Positions 1-6,973 of a stretch of 14,923 nt of DNA are shown here, one piece after another. The translations under genes and the position numbers were made by a program. Under the pieces are notes generated by a model, which had not been told where the DNA came from, made no database searches, and saw nothing but the letters and a program-made list of their open reading frames with translations. Every line of letters starts with the position of its first letter. The first letter of the stretch is position 1. Source of the stretch: Treponema sp. (GTDB lineage: Bacteria; Spirochaetota; Spirochaetia; Treponematales; Breznakiellaceae); assembly GCA_031254795.1 (NCBI GenBank), contig JAIRTS010000179.1:1-14923 (forward strand), given 5' to 3'.

Positions 1-58
1 CGATCCGCTCCAGCGGCCGATCCCATCGCCCCCTCTCTCTTTTCACTCTCTTGGCCAT
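1..58 (-). CDS. 5' fragment of an unidentified ORF, probably an IS transposase
   Basis: Only the first 19 codons are present; the gene runs off the left edge. On the minus strand an ATG at 58-56 is preceded by a good ribosome-binding site (AAGGAG, 8 bases upstream). The peptide begins MAKRVKRERG and is very basic. I do not recognise it by itself. The assignment as a transposase is an inference from the sequence just upstream (86-120), which looks like an insertion-sequence terminus, and from its position inside an older transposase remnant. It could instead be an unrelated small gene. Confidence 0.4.
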   Translation of the reverse strand, partial: MAKRVKRERGRWDRPLERI

Positions 59-121
59 GTCCGCTCCTTCGGTAGTTCCACCTCTGTTCGGCCAATTACA
101 CAAACTTTAGGACAGGCCCTG
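59..121 (-). mobile_element. Probable terminal region of an IS256/mutator-like element extending left
   Basis: Read on the minus strand the segment starts GGGCCTGTCCTAAAG and continues into TTTGTGTAATTGG before the ribosome-binding site of the ORF at 58. The C-TGTCC-TAAAG-TTTGTGTAA pattern resembles the terminal inverted repeats of IS256-family (mutator) elements. At about base 121 the sequence switches abruptly to plus-strand coding for the tail of a different transposase, which is what an insertion boundary looks like. The other end lies outside the window, so no target duplication can be checked. Confidence 0.4.
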
Positions 122-226
122 GTGTTCATGTATCTTGAGGCGTATTATAACCGGATTCGACTTCATTTTTATTCGGAGCTTGATTATATTTCGCCTGATG
201 TGTTTTATTCTGGAGAAGCTACTTAA
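122..226 (+). pseudogene. C-terminal remnant of an IS3-family transposase (OrfB)
   Basis: The plus-strand frame from about 122 to the TAA at 224-226 reads LVFMYLEAYYNRIRLHF, then continues through a Y-I-S-P-D-V-F stretch to the stop. This is the typical tail of the IS3-family DDE integrase: a Y-x-x-x-Y-N-x-x-R-x-H segment followed by Y-x-S-P-x-x-F. Everything upstream, including the catalytic DDE residues, is missing because the element to the left interrupts the frame. The remnant therefore cannot be active. The homology is short but characteristic. Confidence 0.7.
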
Positions 227-228
227 TG

Positions 229-264
229 GTGTCTATCTAACTGGGGGAGGGGGCTCGTGTTGAC
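229..264 (+). repeat. Probable right terminal repeat of the IS3-type element
   Basis: Immediately after the transposase stop the sequence reads GGTGTCTATCTAACTGGGGG. IS3-family (IS150-like) right ends commonly have GTGTCTA followed by a T- and G-rich run, so this fits the expected terminus. Downstream of it the IS1182-like homology on the other strand begins. The exact last base of the element is not clear; no clean CA end is visible. Confidence 0.4.
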
Positions 265-785
265 AATTCCTCTTTCAAAGGCTTGCTGTCCACCTCCGCT
301 TCCTCTATCATCTCTGCCGCCCGCTGGTAACTGAGACCGCGCTGTGCTTGCCCGCGTTCGCGTGTAGCTTCGTCTCGTCCACGCTGATGTTCCCCGTCTT
401 CTTCAAATGCCTCGTCTCCCACGCTATCACTAGTATCTTCGTAAATATTTTCTTAAACCCTTCCCTGCTCTCATTCCGAAACCGGTAGAGCGTCGAATGG
501 TCAGGATGCACCTCGTTCCCGCATATATACCTCGCCGCCCCTTCTATCACCCGACTAGATATCCGCCCTGTACGCGTGACAATACGGCAACGACATCAGC
601 GTCATCGCGAGTGAATATTGTTCGCTCCCGTTCCCGGTGTCGTTCGCTTTGAAACCGCCCATGCCCAGATGCTCAACCGCCTCAATGATAAAAATGTACC
701 GGATGGTTTTCGGGAGGACATTCCCAAAATCCACCGGAAACAACAAGGGGGTATTCCGGTCGACATTGACAAATCGCGCGCTCAT
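237..785 (-). pseudogene. Frameshifted, 3'-truncated IS1182-family (IS5 superfamily, DUF772) transposase
   Basis: The N-terminal third of an IS1182-type transposase is spread over three frames on the minus strand. The first piece (785-555) reads MSARFVNVDRNTPLLFPVD and runs through a G-S-E-Q-Y segment. A one-base insertion near 572 shifts the frame. The second piece (about 570-308) holds a G-R-I-S-S-R-V-I-E-G-A-A-R-Y-I-C-G stretch, the family hallmark D-H-S-T-x-x-R-F-R, and S-V-D-E-T-K-L-H-A-N-A-G-K-H. A one-base loss near 330 shifts into the third piece, Y-Q-R-A-A-E-M-I-E-E-A-E, which ends at 237. Full-length members are typically more than 400 residues, so the C-terminal half with the remaining catalytic residues is gone. 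Homology stops near 265, where the IS3-type terminus begins, suggesting that the IS3 insertion removed or separated the 3' half. Confidence 0.8.
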
Positions 786-1254
786 GAGGTGATGGCATCA
801 GATTGTGCCGCTTTTGACGATCCCGAAGGGAAAAGTGCAATGGGCTGCTAGGGGTTTGCCGCGCTTTGCGCTTAAAACCTCCAAAAATCGTCGAGGAGTC
901 GATTTTTTACCCTGCAAACTTCATTGAACCAAAAAATTCACGGCGCACTGGATAATCAGGATTTTTGCGTTGTCTATGGCGAAAAAAATCCACAAACGCG
1001 ACAGGCTCCCAGCTTGCGCCGTGTTCAAGCGGAACCCTCAAGTCTGCGGTTTAGCCGAAACGGACGGCGCTGTTGATGATGTTTTCAAGTGCCCTGCAAG
1101 GGGCTCATCCGCTCTTTTTAATGCGCAGGCGCCGCAGTCAAGGGCAAAGGAGCCAAAGTCGTACAAAATAGTGTTCAACGCCTCGATAACCGCATCGTTC
1201 GATTAGTGGGCAAGCGTGTTGCGCCTAATATCCGGCGAGGCGGAGCGCGATCTA
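786..1254. other. Non-coding or decayed stretch with no recognisable gene
   Basis: I see no gene here with start, ribosome-binding site and recognisable product. A plus-strand open frame at 970-1206 has TTG as its first start codon and no familiar motifs. A minus-strand open stretch (about 1203-1038) reads NDAVIEALNTILYDFGSF followed by A-L-D-C-G-A-C; it has no start codon and I do not recognise it. It may be a decayed gene. The only structured site is the AT-rich stem-loop at 883-908. Confidence 0.5.
883..908. terminator. AT-rich stem-loop followed by a T-run
   Basis: AAAAATCG (883-890) pairs perfectly with CGATTTTT (900-907) around a 9-base loop, and a sixth T follows. The shape matches a bidirectional intrinsic terminator, but the stem has only two G-C pairs, so it would be weak. 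It sits upstream of the IS1182-like remnant and may be related to the element's end. Confidence 0.35.
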
Positions 1255-1283
1255 TTGACGGGCTGCGCTCTATGCTGTACAAT
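1255..1283 (+). promoter_or_regulatory. Sigma70-type promoter for thyX
   Basis: TTGACG (1255-1260) and TACAAT (1278-1283) are separated by exactly 17 bases, with five of six consensus matches in each hexamer. Transcription would be expected to begin around 1289-1291, only a few bases before the ATG at 1294. This makes the annotated ATG the earliest start that can lie on the transcript. Confidence 0.65.
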
Positions 1284-1293
1284 GCTATCCATT

Positions 1294-2130
1294 ATGGCTC
1301 ATTGTATTATTTCCGAAGCGGAAGCGCTATTAGACAAAGAATTCCCGGTTCTCGACAAGGGGTTTATCCGGCTTGTTGATTACATGGGCGGAGACACCCG
1401 CGTAGTGCAGGCCGCGCGGGTGTCCTACGGCGCGGGAACCAAAAGCCTCCGTGAGGACGCGGGACTGATCGACTACCTTTTACGCAATCAGCATACCTCG
1501 CCCTTTGAACAGGTTGTGCTTACCTTTCATGTAAAGTTGCCGATTTTTGTCGCCCGCCAATGGATACGACACCGTACGGCGCGGGTTAATGAGGTGTCCG
1601 GGCGCTACTCGGTGATGAAAGACGATTTTTACACGCCCGAACTTGAAGACATCGCCACGCAAAGCGCGGACAACAAGCAGGGGCGCGGCGCGGCGCTTGA
1701 TGTGGAAATTGCGGCTGAGACGCAAGCGTCGCTGAAGAACGCGCAGAAAGACATGTACGCGGCGTACGCCGAACTCATAGGCAAGGGCGTGGCCCGTGAG
1801 CTTGCCCGCGTCAATCTGCCTCTGTCCCTGTATACCGAATGGTACTGGCAGATAGATCTGCACAACCTCTTTCACTTTTTGGAACTGCGCCTTGACACCC
1901 ACGCCCAAAAAGAAATTCGGCTGTACGCGCAAACGCTGTTCGATATAACGAAAAGCGTGGCGCCCCTTTGTTGCGCTGCGTTTGAGCGGCATACACTGGG
2001 CGGCGTCAGGTTTTCCAGAGAAGAGTTTGCCGAGATCCAAAGCAGGCTCGAAAATGGAGGCGACGGGGTTCTTGCCGGCAAAGAGCTTGAGCGGTTTGAA
2101 GAAAAGTTGCGCGCGGGAAGGCGGACATAA
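1294..2130 (+). CDS. thyX: Flavin-dependent thymidylate synthase ThyX
   Basis: Makes dTMP from dUMP using methylene-tetrahydrofolate, FAD and NADPH, replacing the folate-oxidising ThyA reaction; cytosolic. The diagnostic ThyX signature RHRx7S is intact: RHR at residues 92-94 and S102, within RHRTARVNEVSGRYS. The FAD/dUMP-binding stretch HTSPFEQ is at 67-73. The C-terminal half contains the conserved R-V-N-L-P and W-Y-W-Q-I-D-L-H-N-L-F-H-F segments. At 278 residues it is somewhat longer than many ThyX proteins. The frame stays open upstream to a GTG at 1216, but that start and the ATG at 1282 lie before or inside the predicted -10 box at 1278-1283, so ATG 1294 is preferred. No Shine-Dalgarno sequence is visible upstream. 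The stop codon shares its last base with the start of the next gene. Confidence 0.95.
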   Translation: MAHCIISEAEALLDKEFPVLDKGFIRLVDYMGGDTRVVQAARVSYGAGTKSLREDAGLIDYLLRNQHTSPFEQVVLTFHVKLPIFVARQWIRHRTARVNEVSGRYSVMKDDFYTPELEDIATQSADNKQGRGAALDVEIAAETQASLKNAQKDMYAAYAELIGKGVARELARVNLPLSLYTEWYWQIDLHNLFHFLELRLDTHAQKEIRLYAQTLFDITKSVAPLCCAAFERHTLGGVRFSREEFAEIQSRLENGGDGVLAGKELERFEEKLRAGRRT

Positions 2131-3980
2131 TGCCGAATGTTCCGTATCAAACCAAAACCTTTTACGCTCAGTCCGATTGCGTGGAATCCGGCGCTTCGCA
2201 AAACGCTTTTTGCAGGGAAATCGCCTCGTGGACGTACGAAGAATTGTGCGCCGCCGCCAGATTGGACGGAAAAGAGCGCGAGCCTTTTATCCGCAATAAA
2301 GACGTGCTGGTATATCCGGGCGGCTGGCAATCATGGTCGGCGGGCTGGGAGCTTGCCGCAGATGAAACACTTCCCCGCAAGACGTTGCTATTGCCCGATC
2401 TCATCAAGCTCACCAACCGCGATGGAGACGCGCCGAAACGCGGCGAGATTGTAGGCCACTTCCTCATGTACCTTCGCGCCGGCGACACCTACCTTTGCGC
2501 CGCATCCCGCGCGTGGACAGGCCGCGCCCCGCTTCCGCCCGTAACGTTTCGCATAAACCGGAAAAAGCGGCGCATTGTCGCGGAAATCTTTTGCCCGGGA
2601 AAACGCTGGACGCCCCATGAGGTGATGGCGGAGTTGTATTTCTTTGCTTGCGCAGGCTATTTTGATCTGAAAGACACGCTCGCCGCAGTGTACCGCAAGG
2701 AAGTGAATCCTCATCTTTCAAGCGCGTACGGCGGACTATCAGGCGGAAAGTCCGCCGTACTATCCACCGAATGCGCCGGCGGCAAAAACCCAATCGGCGG
2801 GTATGAATCGTGGTACAACCACTATACAAACATCAGCGAAAAACTCATTCTTGAAGACCTTGAAGCCCTGTCCGCGACCGATAATCTTATCAAACTCGTG
2901 TTTCTTGACAAAGACAAGCCCGCTATTTTCCAAATTGACGACGGCTGGGAACAGCGCGTGGGGCAATGGGAAATAGATGAAAAGAAGTTTCCGAACGGCT
3001 TGCGGTCTTTGGCGGAAAAAATAGAAGCGCGGGGGTTGACGCCCGGCTTGTGGATAGCCCCCTTCATCGTCACTAAAAAGTCGAAGATTTTTTTGGAAAA
3101 GCCCGAATGGGTTCTCAAAGACGAAAAAGGAAAACCGGTTGTCGCGGGCTTCAATCACCTGTGGGACGGGCGTTACTACTGCCTTGATCTTTCGCGGGAC
3201 GACACGCTCGCCTACATAGAAAGTTTGATTGATACGGTGATTGGCTGGGGATTCCGGTACATCAAAATAGATTTTCTGTATGCGGGCTTTCTTTTCGGCG
3301 CTTTCGCGCAGGGAGGCTCGCCGTATGAACATTATGAACGCGCCTGCGCCCTTTTGACAAAGCGCGCCGCCAGCGCCACGCCGAACGCGCCGGTCGCGTA
3401 TCTCGGTTGCGGTTTGCCGCTCGGCGCTTCATTCCGGCGCTTCCCGTTATCGCGTGTCGGCGCGGACACCCGCGAGGAATGGGATTGGAATATGGTCAAG
3501 CTCTTGGGTCATGTGGGAAGACCAAGCGCCTACATCAGCCTGCTTGACACCATAGGACGTTCTTTTCTCGATGGAGTGATCTATCGCAATGATCCGGATG
3601 TGGTGTTTATGCGTACGCGGAACTGCAAACTCACGGAAAATGAGAAAGAGCTTATCGCGTTGGTCAACTTTTTGCTTGCGGGGCAGATCATGATTTCCGA
3701 CGATCCGCTTCACCTTGAACCTGCGGACGAACAGCTTGCCAAACGCATGGCCTCGCTGTACGCGGCGCTTGCGGATGATGAGTACGGCGCGGTTCGGCTT
3801 GACCGCGATGTGTTCCGCCTTGTAAGCCGCTCCGGTAAAACGACAGGCGTCATCAACCTGTCGAACCGTCCGTATTTTGGGCAAGAGCTGTGTATCAACG
3901 GACAATTCCTCGTAGATCACCGAAAAAACGGGGCGTACGCGCCGCGCAGCATTTCAATTCAAAGCGGTACAAGCCCGTGA
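2130..3980 (+). CDS. Family GH36 (clan GH-D) alpha-galactosidase
   Basis: Hydrolyses terminal alpha-1,6-galactose from oligosaccharides such as melibiose or raffinose-type sugars. The 616-residue protein has an N-terminal beta-rich domain (about 1-210) and a TIM barrel. Visible GH36 motifs are FQIDDGWE (267-274), WIAPF (308-312), a P-E-W-V-L segment, and Y-I-K-I-D-F (377-382) with D381 as the expected nucleophile. R-V-G-A-D-T then carries the expected acid/base D446 just before W451. There is no signal peptide, so it should act in the cytoplasm on imported oligosaccharides. Its ATG overlaps the thyX stop by one base (TAATG), with GGGAAGG at 2115-2121 as ribosome-binding site inside thyX, implying translational coupling. 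The 3' end overlaps the convergent regulator gene by 22 bases. Related specificities within GH36, such as alpha-N-acetylgalactosaminidase, cannot be excluded. Confidence 0.88.
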   Translation: MPNVPYQTKTFYAQSDCVESGASQNAFCREIASWTYEELCAAARLDGKEREPFIRNKDVLVYPGGWQSWSAGWELAADETLPRKTLLLPDLIKLTNRDGDAPKRGEIVGHFLMYLRAGDTYLCAASRAWTGRAPLPPVTFRINRKKRRIVAEIFCPGKRWTPHEVMAELYFFACAGYFDLKDTLAAVYRKEVNPHLSSAYGGLSGGKSAVLSTECAGGKNPIGGYESWYNHYTNISEKLILEDLEALSATDNLIKLVFLDKDKPAIFQIDDGWEQRVGQWEIDEKKFPNGLRSLAEKIEARGLTPGLWIAPFIVTKKSKIFLEKPEWVLKDEKGKPVVAGFNHLWDGRYYCLDLSRDDTLAYIESLIDTVIGWGFRYIKIDFLYAGFLFGAFAQGGSPYEHYERACALLTKRAASATPNAPVAYLGCGLPLGASFRRFPLSRVGADTREEWDWNMVKLLGHVGRPSAYISLLDTIGRSFLDGVIYRNDPDVVFMRTRNCKLTENEKELIALVNFLLAGQIMISDDPLHLEPADEQLAKRMASLYAALADDEYGAVRLDRDVFRLVSRSGKTTGVINLSNRPYFGQELCINGQFLVDHRKNGAYAPRSISIQSGTSP

Positions 3981-4642
3981 TGGACGGCGAAAAGGGCGAG
4001 CTGGCTGCGGTTGCTCACTCCGACTTTCCTCATCACCACCGAAATGTAATTCCGCGCGGTGCCGTTGGTAATTGAAAGCTTTTCCGCTATCTGACAGGTG
4101 GAGTAGCCTTGGGCGATGAACCCAATGATCCGCAGCTCTATGCCGGAAACGCCGGGAGGCGTCTCCGGCGGTGCCTGTAGTTTGTTATGCGGCATGATTT
4201 CGGAGTACATCCCTCTTTTCACCATGTGCGAAAAAACAGAGCATACTTTTGAACCGATCTGCGAACTGATACACCAATCGCCGTGGCTGATGTTTTTAAT
4301 AACCCTGCAAAGATTAGGAACGCCTCCGCGCTTGGCGACATATCCCGCCGGTTCTTGAAAGAGAGCCCTGCAGATACGCTCTTCATCTTCGCAGTCGGTG
4401 AAAAAGACAACAGCCGTATTGGGCGATTTTCTTTTGAGCAACGGTATGAGACCGATGCCGCCGCCATCTTTTAATTCGATGTCCATGATGACGATATCAG
4501 GACGCTTGCTTTCAACCAGCTTAACCGCGTCATAGCAGTCTTTCCCGATCCCGATAATGTCAAAGTCATTTTGAGAAGAGAGGCTGTCTTTTAATCTGCG
4601 CCGCTCCGCTTCATCGCTGTCAATAATAATAATTTTTATCAT
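3959..4642 (-). CDS. NarL/FixJ (LuxR-type) two-component response regulator, orphan
   Basis: A DNA-binding regulator of 227 residues. The receiver domain (1-about 115) has the acidic residues D8 and D10, the phosphoacceptor D54 in IVIMDIEL, T82 and K104 in GYVAKRG, so phosphorylation should be possible. A linker leads to a LuxR-type helix-turn-helix (about 162-227), with G-I-E-L-R-I-I-G-F-I-A-Q-G-Y and I-A-E-K-L-S-I-T-N-G-T-A-R-N-Y-I-S as the recognition region. I chose the ATG at 4642 because the receiver's first beta strand (MIKIIIID) starts there and AAAAGGG lies 8 bases before it. A TTG at 4663 would add seven residues. No histidine kinase is present in the window, so its partner and targets are unknown. 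It is divergent from the aldo/keto reductase gene and convergent with the galactosidase gene. Confidence 0.88.
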   Translation of the reverse strand: MIKIIIIDSDEAERRRLKDSLSSQNDFDIIGIGKDCYDAVKLVESKRPDIVIMDIELKDGGGIGLIPLLKRKSPNTAVVFFTDCEDEERICRALFQEPAGYVAKRGGVPNLCRVIKNISHGDWCISSQIGSKVCSVFSHMVKRGMYSEIMPHNKLQAPPETPPGVSGIELRIIGFIAQGYSTCQIAEKLSITNGTARNYISVVMRKVGVSNRSQLALFAVHHGLVPL

Positions 4643-4685
4643 AACCCAAGCCCTTTTCGACAATTAATAACGTGGCAACGGTAGC

Positions 4686-4721
4686 GCTTTTTTTCAAAAT
4701 CCGGTTGGTTTTGAAAAAAGC
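4686..4721. repeat. Inverted repeat in the leader of the response-regulator gene
   Basis: GC-T7-CAAAA (4686-4699) is the reverse complement of TTTTG-A6-GC (4709-4721) apart from one bulged T, giving a stem of about 13 pairs with a 9-base loop (TCCGGTTGG). It begins 44 bases upstream of the regulator ATG and would lie in its 5' leader if the exact TATAAT at 4840-4835 (minus strand) is the -10 box; no convincing -35 box goes with it. It could be a protein-binding dyad or an RNA hairpin. Confidence 0.5.
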
Positions 4722-5019
4722 TTGATACACAGCGGCCTCTCGCTGTTTATCAGCGAACCGAGTTTGGAACAAGTTTAACTGTATACCCTGCTTTGAATAA
4801 AAGCAATATATATTTTTGAAAAAATGCACTTTTTATTATAAACGTCATAATCTGAGAGCTTTTTCATAATAACCGTGAGTTTTTGACCAAAATATGGTTC
4901 AAACGACGGGATTGCGCGGGCGCTCGCGGGTGCCGCTCTTCGCGTGGGGTTCAACGCCGAAGCATCATTCATGCGGCGTTCTTTCCTCGTCATGAAACGT
5001 GGCTTTCGTTCGCTCTCCC
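4722..5019. other. Divergent intergenic region without a gene
   Basis: This AT-rich stretch separates the regulator from the aldo/keto reductase gene. On the minus strand it holds a perfect TATAAT at 4840-4835 and a 69-codon open frame (4829-4620). That frame overlaps the regulator start, has no ribosome-binding site and has no familiar motif. Bases 4870-5019 contain short open frames without recognisable content. I see no RNA gene. Confidence 0.4.
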
Positions 5020-5048
5020 TTGTCCAAAATCATACATATATATAAACT
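5020..5048 (+). promoter_or_regulatory. Possible promoter of the aldo/keto reductase gene
   Basis: TTGTCC (5020-5025) and TAAACT (5043-5048) are 17 bases apart and each matches the consensus at four positions. An overlapping TATAAA at 5041-5046 is a better -10 box but gives a 15-base spacer. Either would start transcription 40-45 bases before the ATG. The ribosome-binding site GGAGGT at 5083-5088 is strong. Confidence 0.35.
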
Positions 5049-5097
5049 ATGGATCGCCGCCCTGCGGCGACAGAGAACCAATGGAGGTGTATCGTTC

Positions 5098-6303
5098 ATG
5101 CAGTACCGTTTAGACAAGAAGACCGGCGACAAGCTGTCGGTTTTAGGTTTCGGCTGTATGCGTTTTCCAAGAAACGCGGCAGTTGTCGAAACCATGATTA
5201 TGACCGCTATTGAGAAGGGAGTAAACTATTTCGACACGGCGTACATCTATCCGGGCAGCGAAGAGTTGCTCGGAAGCGTCCTTGAAAAACACGGCGTTCG
5301 GAACAAGGTTTTTATAGCGACCAAACTTCCGCTTATCTACGTCAAAACCTCGTCTGATTTTGACAAATTTTTCAATCAGGAACTCCAGCGTCTGCGCACT
5401 GGCATGGTTGACTATTACCTCATGCACATGCTTACCAACGAGGATCAATGGCGGACGCTCTGTTCCCTGGGCATCGAAGACTGGATAGCCGAAAAAAAGA
5501 AGGCGGGGCAGATCCGGCGAATCGGGTTTTCTTTCCACGGCTCTCAAAGCGAATTTTTGAGACTGCTTGACGATTATCCGTGGGAATTCTGTCAGATTCA
5601 GTACAATTATTCCGACGAGAATTTTCAAGCGGGAACCGTAGGCTTGAAAAAAGCCGCTGAAAAAGAGTTGCCTGTCATCATCATGGAACCGCTTCTCGGC
5701 GGGAAACTCGCGGGCGGCCCTCCGCGCGGACTTCCAGCTGAGGCGGCGGAGTTGTTCAAGAAAGCGAATCCGGCGCTGTCCCCGGCGCTTTGGGGGCTTA
5801 AATGGGTGTGGGATCACGAGGAGGCGACTGTCGTGCTTTCCGGTATGAGCGATCCCAAACAGGTTGAAGAGAACATCGGCTTCGCGGATGAGTGTCCCCC
5901 GCATTGTATAACGGAAGCCGAACGGAAAACCTTCAATAAAGTGCTGGAGGTTTTCAACAAATCGTATAAGATCCGGTGTACAGGCTGCAATTACTGTATG
6001 CCCTGCCCGCGAGGCGTCAATATTCCAGCGTGCTTCGCCGCGTACAACACGCGGAGCGCGATGGGGTTTATCTTGGGTATGCAACAATACATAAGCAGCA
6101 CTACGCCGACTTCGGAGCGGTACGCAAGCCCCAGCCTCTGCGTCAAGTGCGGCGCATGTGAAAAACATTGTCCACAGCATCTCCCCATTATAAACAATCT
6201 TGAGATGGTCAGGAAGAACATGGAGCCGCTTCTTTTCCGCGTGGCCATCGCGGCGGCGAGAAAATTTCTGGGGCGGGGGAAAAAGTCGAAGAAAAGGGCG
6301 TGA
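5098..6303 (+). CDS. Aldo/keto reductase with C-terminal 4Fe-4S ferredoxin motifs
   Basis: A cytosolic oxidoreductase of 401 residues, of the group often annotated as predicted aldo/keto reductases with a ferredoxin-like tail. The N-terminal barrel carries the family's tetrad pattern: D46 and Y51 in FDTAYIYPGSEE, K76 in IATKLP and H110 in YYLMHM. The tail holds two cysteine clusters, C294-x2-C297-x2-C300-x2-C303-P and C348-x2-C351-x2-C354-x3-C358-P, each suited to a [4Fe-4S] centre. This suggests electron exchange with ferredoxin or another iron-sulfur partner rather than, or besides, NADPH. The substrate is unknown. The ATG at 5098 is supported by GGAGGT nine bases upstream and by the family N-terminus (M-x-Y-R-x-L near G-x-G-x-M-R). 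The frame is open further upstream to 4999 but that part has no family match. It appears monocistronic. Confidence 0.9.
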   Translation: MQYRLDKKTGDKLSVLGFGCMRFPRNAAVVETMIMTAIEKGVNYFDTAYIYPGSEELLGSVLEKHGVRNKVFIATKLPLIYVKTSSDFDKFFNQELQRLRTGMVDYYLMHMLTNEDQWRTLCSLGIEDWIAEKKKAGQIRRIGFSFHGSQSEFLRLLDDYPWEFCQIQYNYSDENFQAGTVGLKKAAEKELPVIIMEPLLGGKLAGGPPRGLPAEAAELFKKANPALSPALWGLKWVWDHEEATVVLSGMSDPKQVEENIGFADECPPHCITEAERKTFNKVLEVFNKSYKIRCTGCNYCMPCPRGVNIPACFAAYNTRSAMGFILGMQQYISSTTPTSERYASPSLCVKCGACEKHCPQHLPIINNLEMVRKNMEPLLFRVAIAAARKFLGRGKKSKKRA

Positions 6304-6305
6304 AC

Positions 6306-6338
6306 ACGCGGCGGCCGGGCCGGTTGGCGTCGCCGCGT
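6306..6338 (+). terminator. GC-rich stem-loop after the aldo/keto reductase gene
   Basis: ACGCGGCG (6306-6313) is the exact reverse complement of CGCCGCGT (6331-6338). The loop contains further pairing potential. It starts three bases after the TGA. There is no T-run, so it may stabilise the 3' end or act with a protein factor rather than as a classical intrinsic terminator. A smaller CGCCC/GGGCG hairpin follows at 6359-6372. Confidence 0.45.
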
Positions 6339-6494
6339 CCCGCTCCGTCCTAACGAGACGCCCTATGGGGCGCGACGAAAGGGCGAGGCGCTATTCTGTA
6401 AGGAAATTTATTATCTGTGGAGTTTGCCACCCCGCCGGCCTGCGGAGGCGTTAAACCAGACGCTATTATTTTTTGAAAAAAAGTGAAAAAACGC

Positions 6495-6523
6495 TTGACA
6501 ACCACCCGCAAAGGATATAGTAT
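6495..6523 (+). promoter_or_regulatory. Strong sigma70-type promoter, probably for the xyl operon
   Basis: TTGACA (6495-6500, perfect consensus) and TAGTAT (6518-6523) are separated by exactly 17 bases. It is the best-looking promoter in the 755 bases before xylF; I could not find a credible pair of hexamers closer to the gene. If it serves xylF, the 5' leader is about 530 bases long. It is also well placed to transcribe a short reading frame starting at 6572. Confidence 0.6.
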
Positions 6524-6973
6524 TTTTAGTCAGTATCAAGACTTTCAAAAGGAGCGTCGCTTAAACAAAAAATGAAAAAGGCGTATTGTCTGAATGGTTG
6601 CGCCGCTGTGCGCGGCGGTAATTGCAAATACCCCCCCCCCCCCCCATATTGTCTTGAACTAACATTTTTCATTCAACAAAATAACAATCAATATATATAC
6701 AAACCGAAATGCGGCCTTGCAATTGGCGCCGCCCGTATATTTTCATCCGCTTCCGCGTTTTTCGCGAGACGCTCCACAGAGTCTCCTGAGCGTTCCACAA
6801 GCGCCGTTGAAAAAAAAACACCGCAAAAAAATCCTCATGCGTCCGTATCTGAACGCCGCCAAATTGTATCCGGCGTGGAGTTTGAAGGCGGGCAAAGCGC
6901 GACGCGAGCTTTTAGGCGTTGCCGCGCCGTTGCAGACGCGCTGTCTGCGGACTATGGGCAAGCGGTGAAAGGA
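6524..6973 (+). other. Long leader of the xyl operon, with a doubtful short ORF
   Basis: Downstream of the promoter, AAAAGGAG (6547-6553) lies 18 bases before an ATG at 6572, too far for normal initiation. The frame from 6572 stays open for 154 codons and runs through the poly-C tract. After the first residues it looks like random translation (low conservation feel, many Arg and Ser). A hairpin, CGCCGC (6601-6606) with GCGGCG (6612-6617), precedes the tract. From about 6730 on I recognise no gene on either strand. The region may be untranslated leader or decayed sequence. Confidence 0.4.
6631..6645 (+). repeat. Homopolymer tract of 15 C residues
   Basis: Fifteen consecutive C residues lie about 100 bases downstream of the promoter at 6495-6523 and 412 bases upstream of xylF. 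Tracts this long slip readily during replication. If the short frame at 6572 were translated, a length change would shift it. In other treponemes homopolymeric G tracts near promoters are known to vary expression; whether this one does is unknown. Confidence 0.9.

Noticed and set aside
970..1206. 78-codon plus-strand open frame upstream of thyX
   Set aside because: TTG start, no ribosome-binding site, no recognisable motif; lies in a decayed region.
1216..1293. 26-residue N-terminal extension of ThyX from a GTG
   Set aside because: It spans the predicted promoter hexamers and resembles no ThyX N-terminus; ATG 1294 is preferred.
1480..2040. 186-codon open frame antisense to thyX
   Set aside because: Shadow of the conserved ThyX frame; composition follows from the GC-biased third positions of the real gene.
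4620..4829. 69-codon minus-strand frame overlapping the response-regulator start
   Set aside because: No ribosome-binding site and no motif; it lies in the AT-rich leader, and its start is too close to the possible -10 box.
5143..6180. 345-codon open frame antisense to the aldo/keto reductase gene
   Set aside because: Long but mirrors a clearly conserved enzyme on the other strand; no recognisable product of its own.
6631..6645. Poly-C tract as a cloning or G-tailing artefact
   Set aside because: Cannot be excluded, but sequence on both sides is continuous in composition and the tract lies in a plausible leader, so it is kept as a finding.
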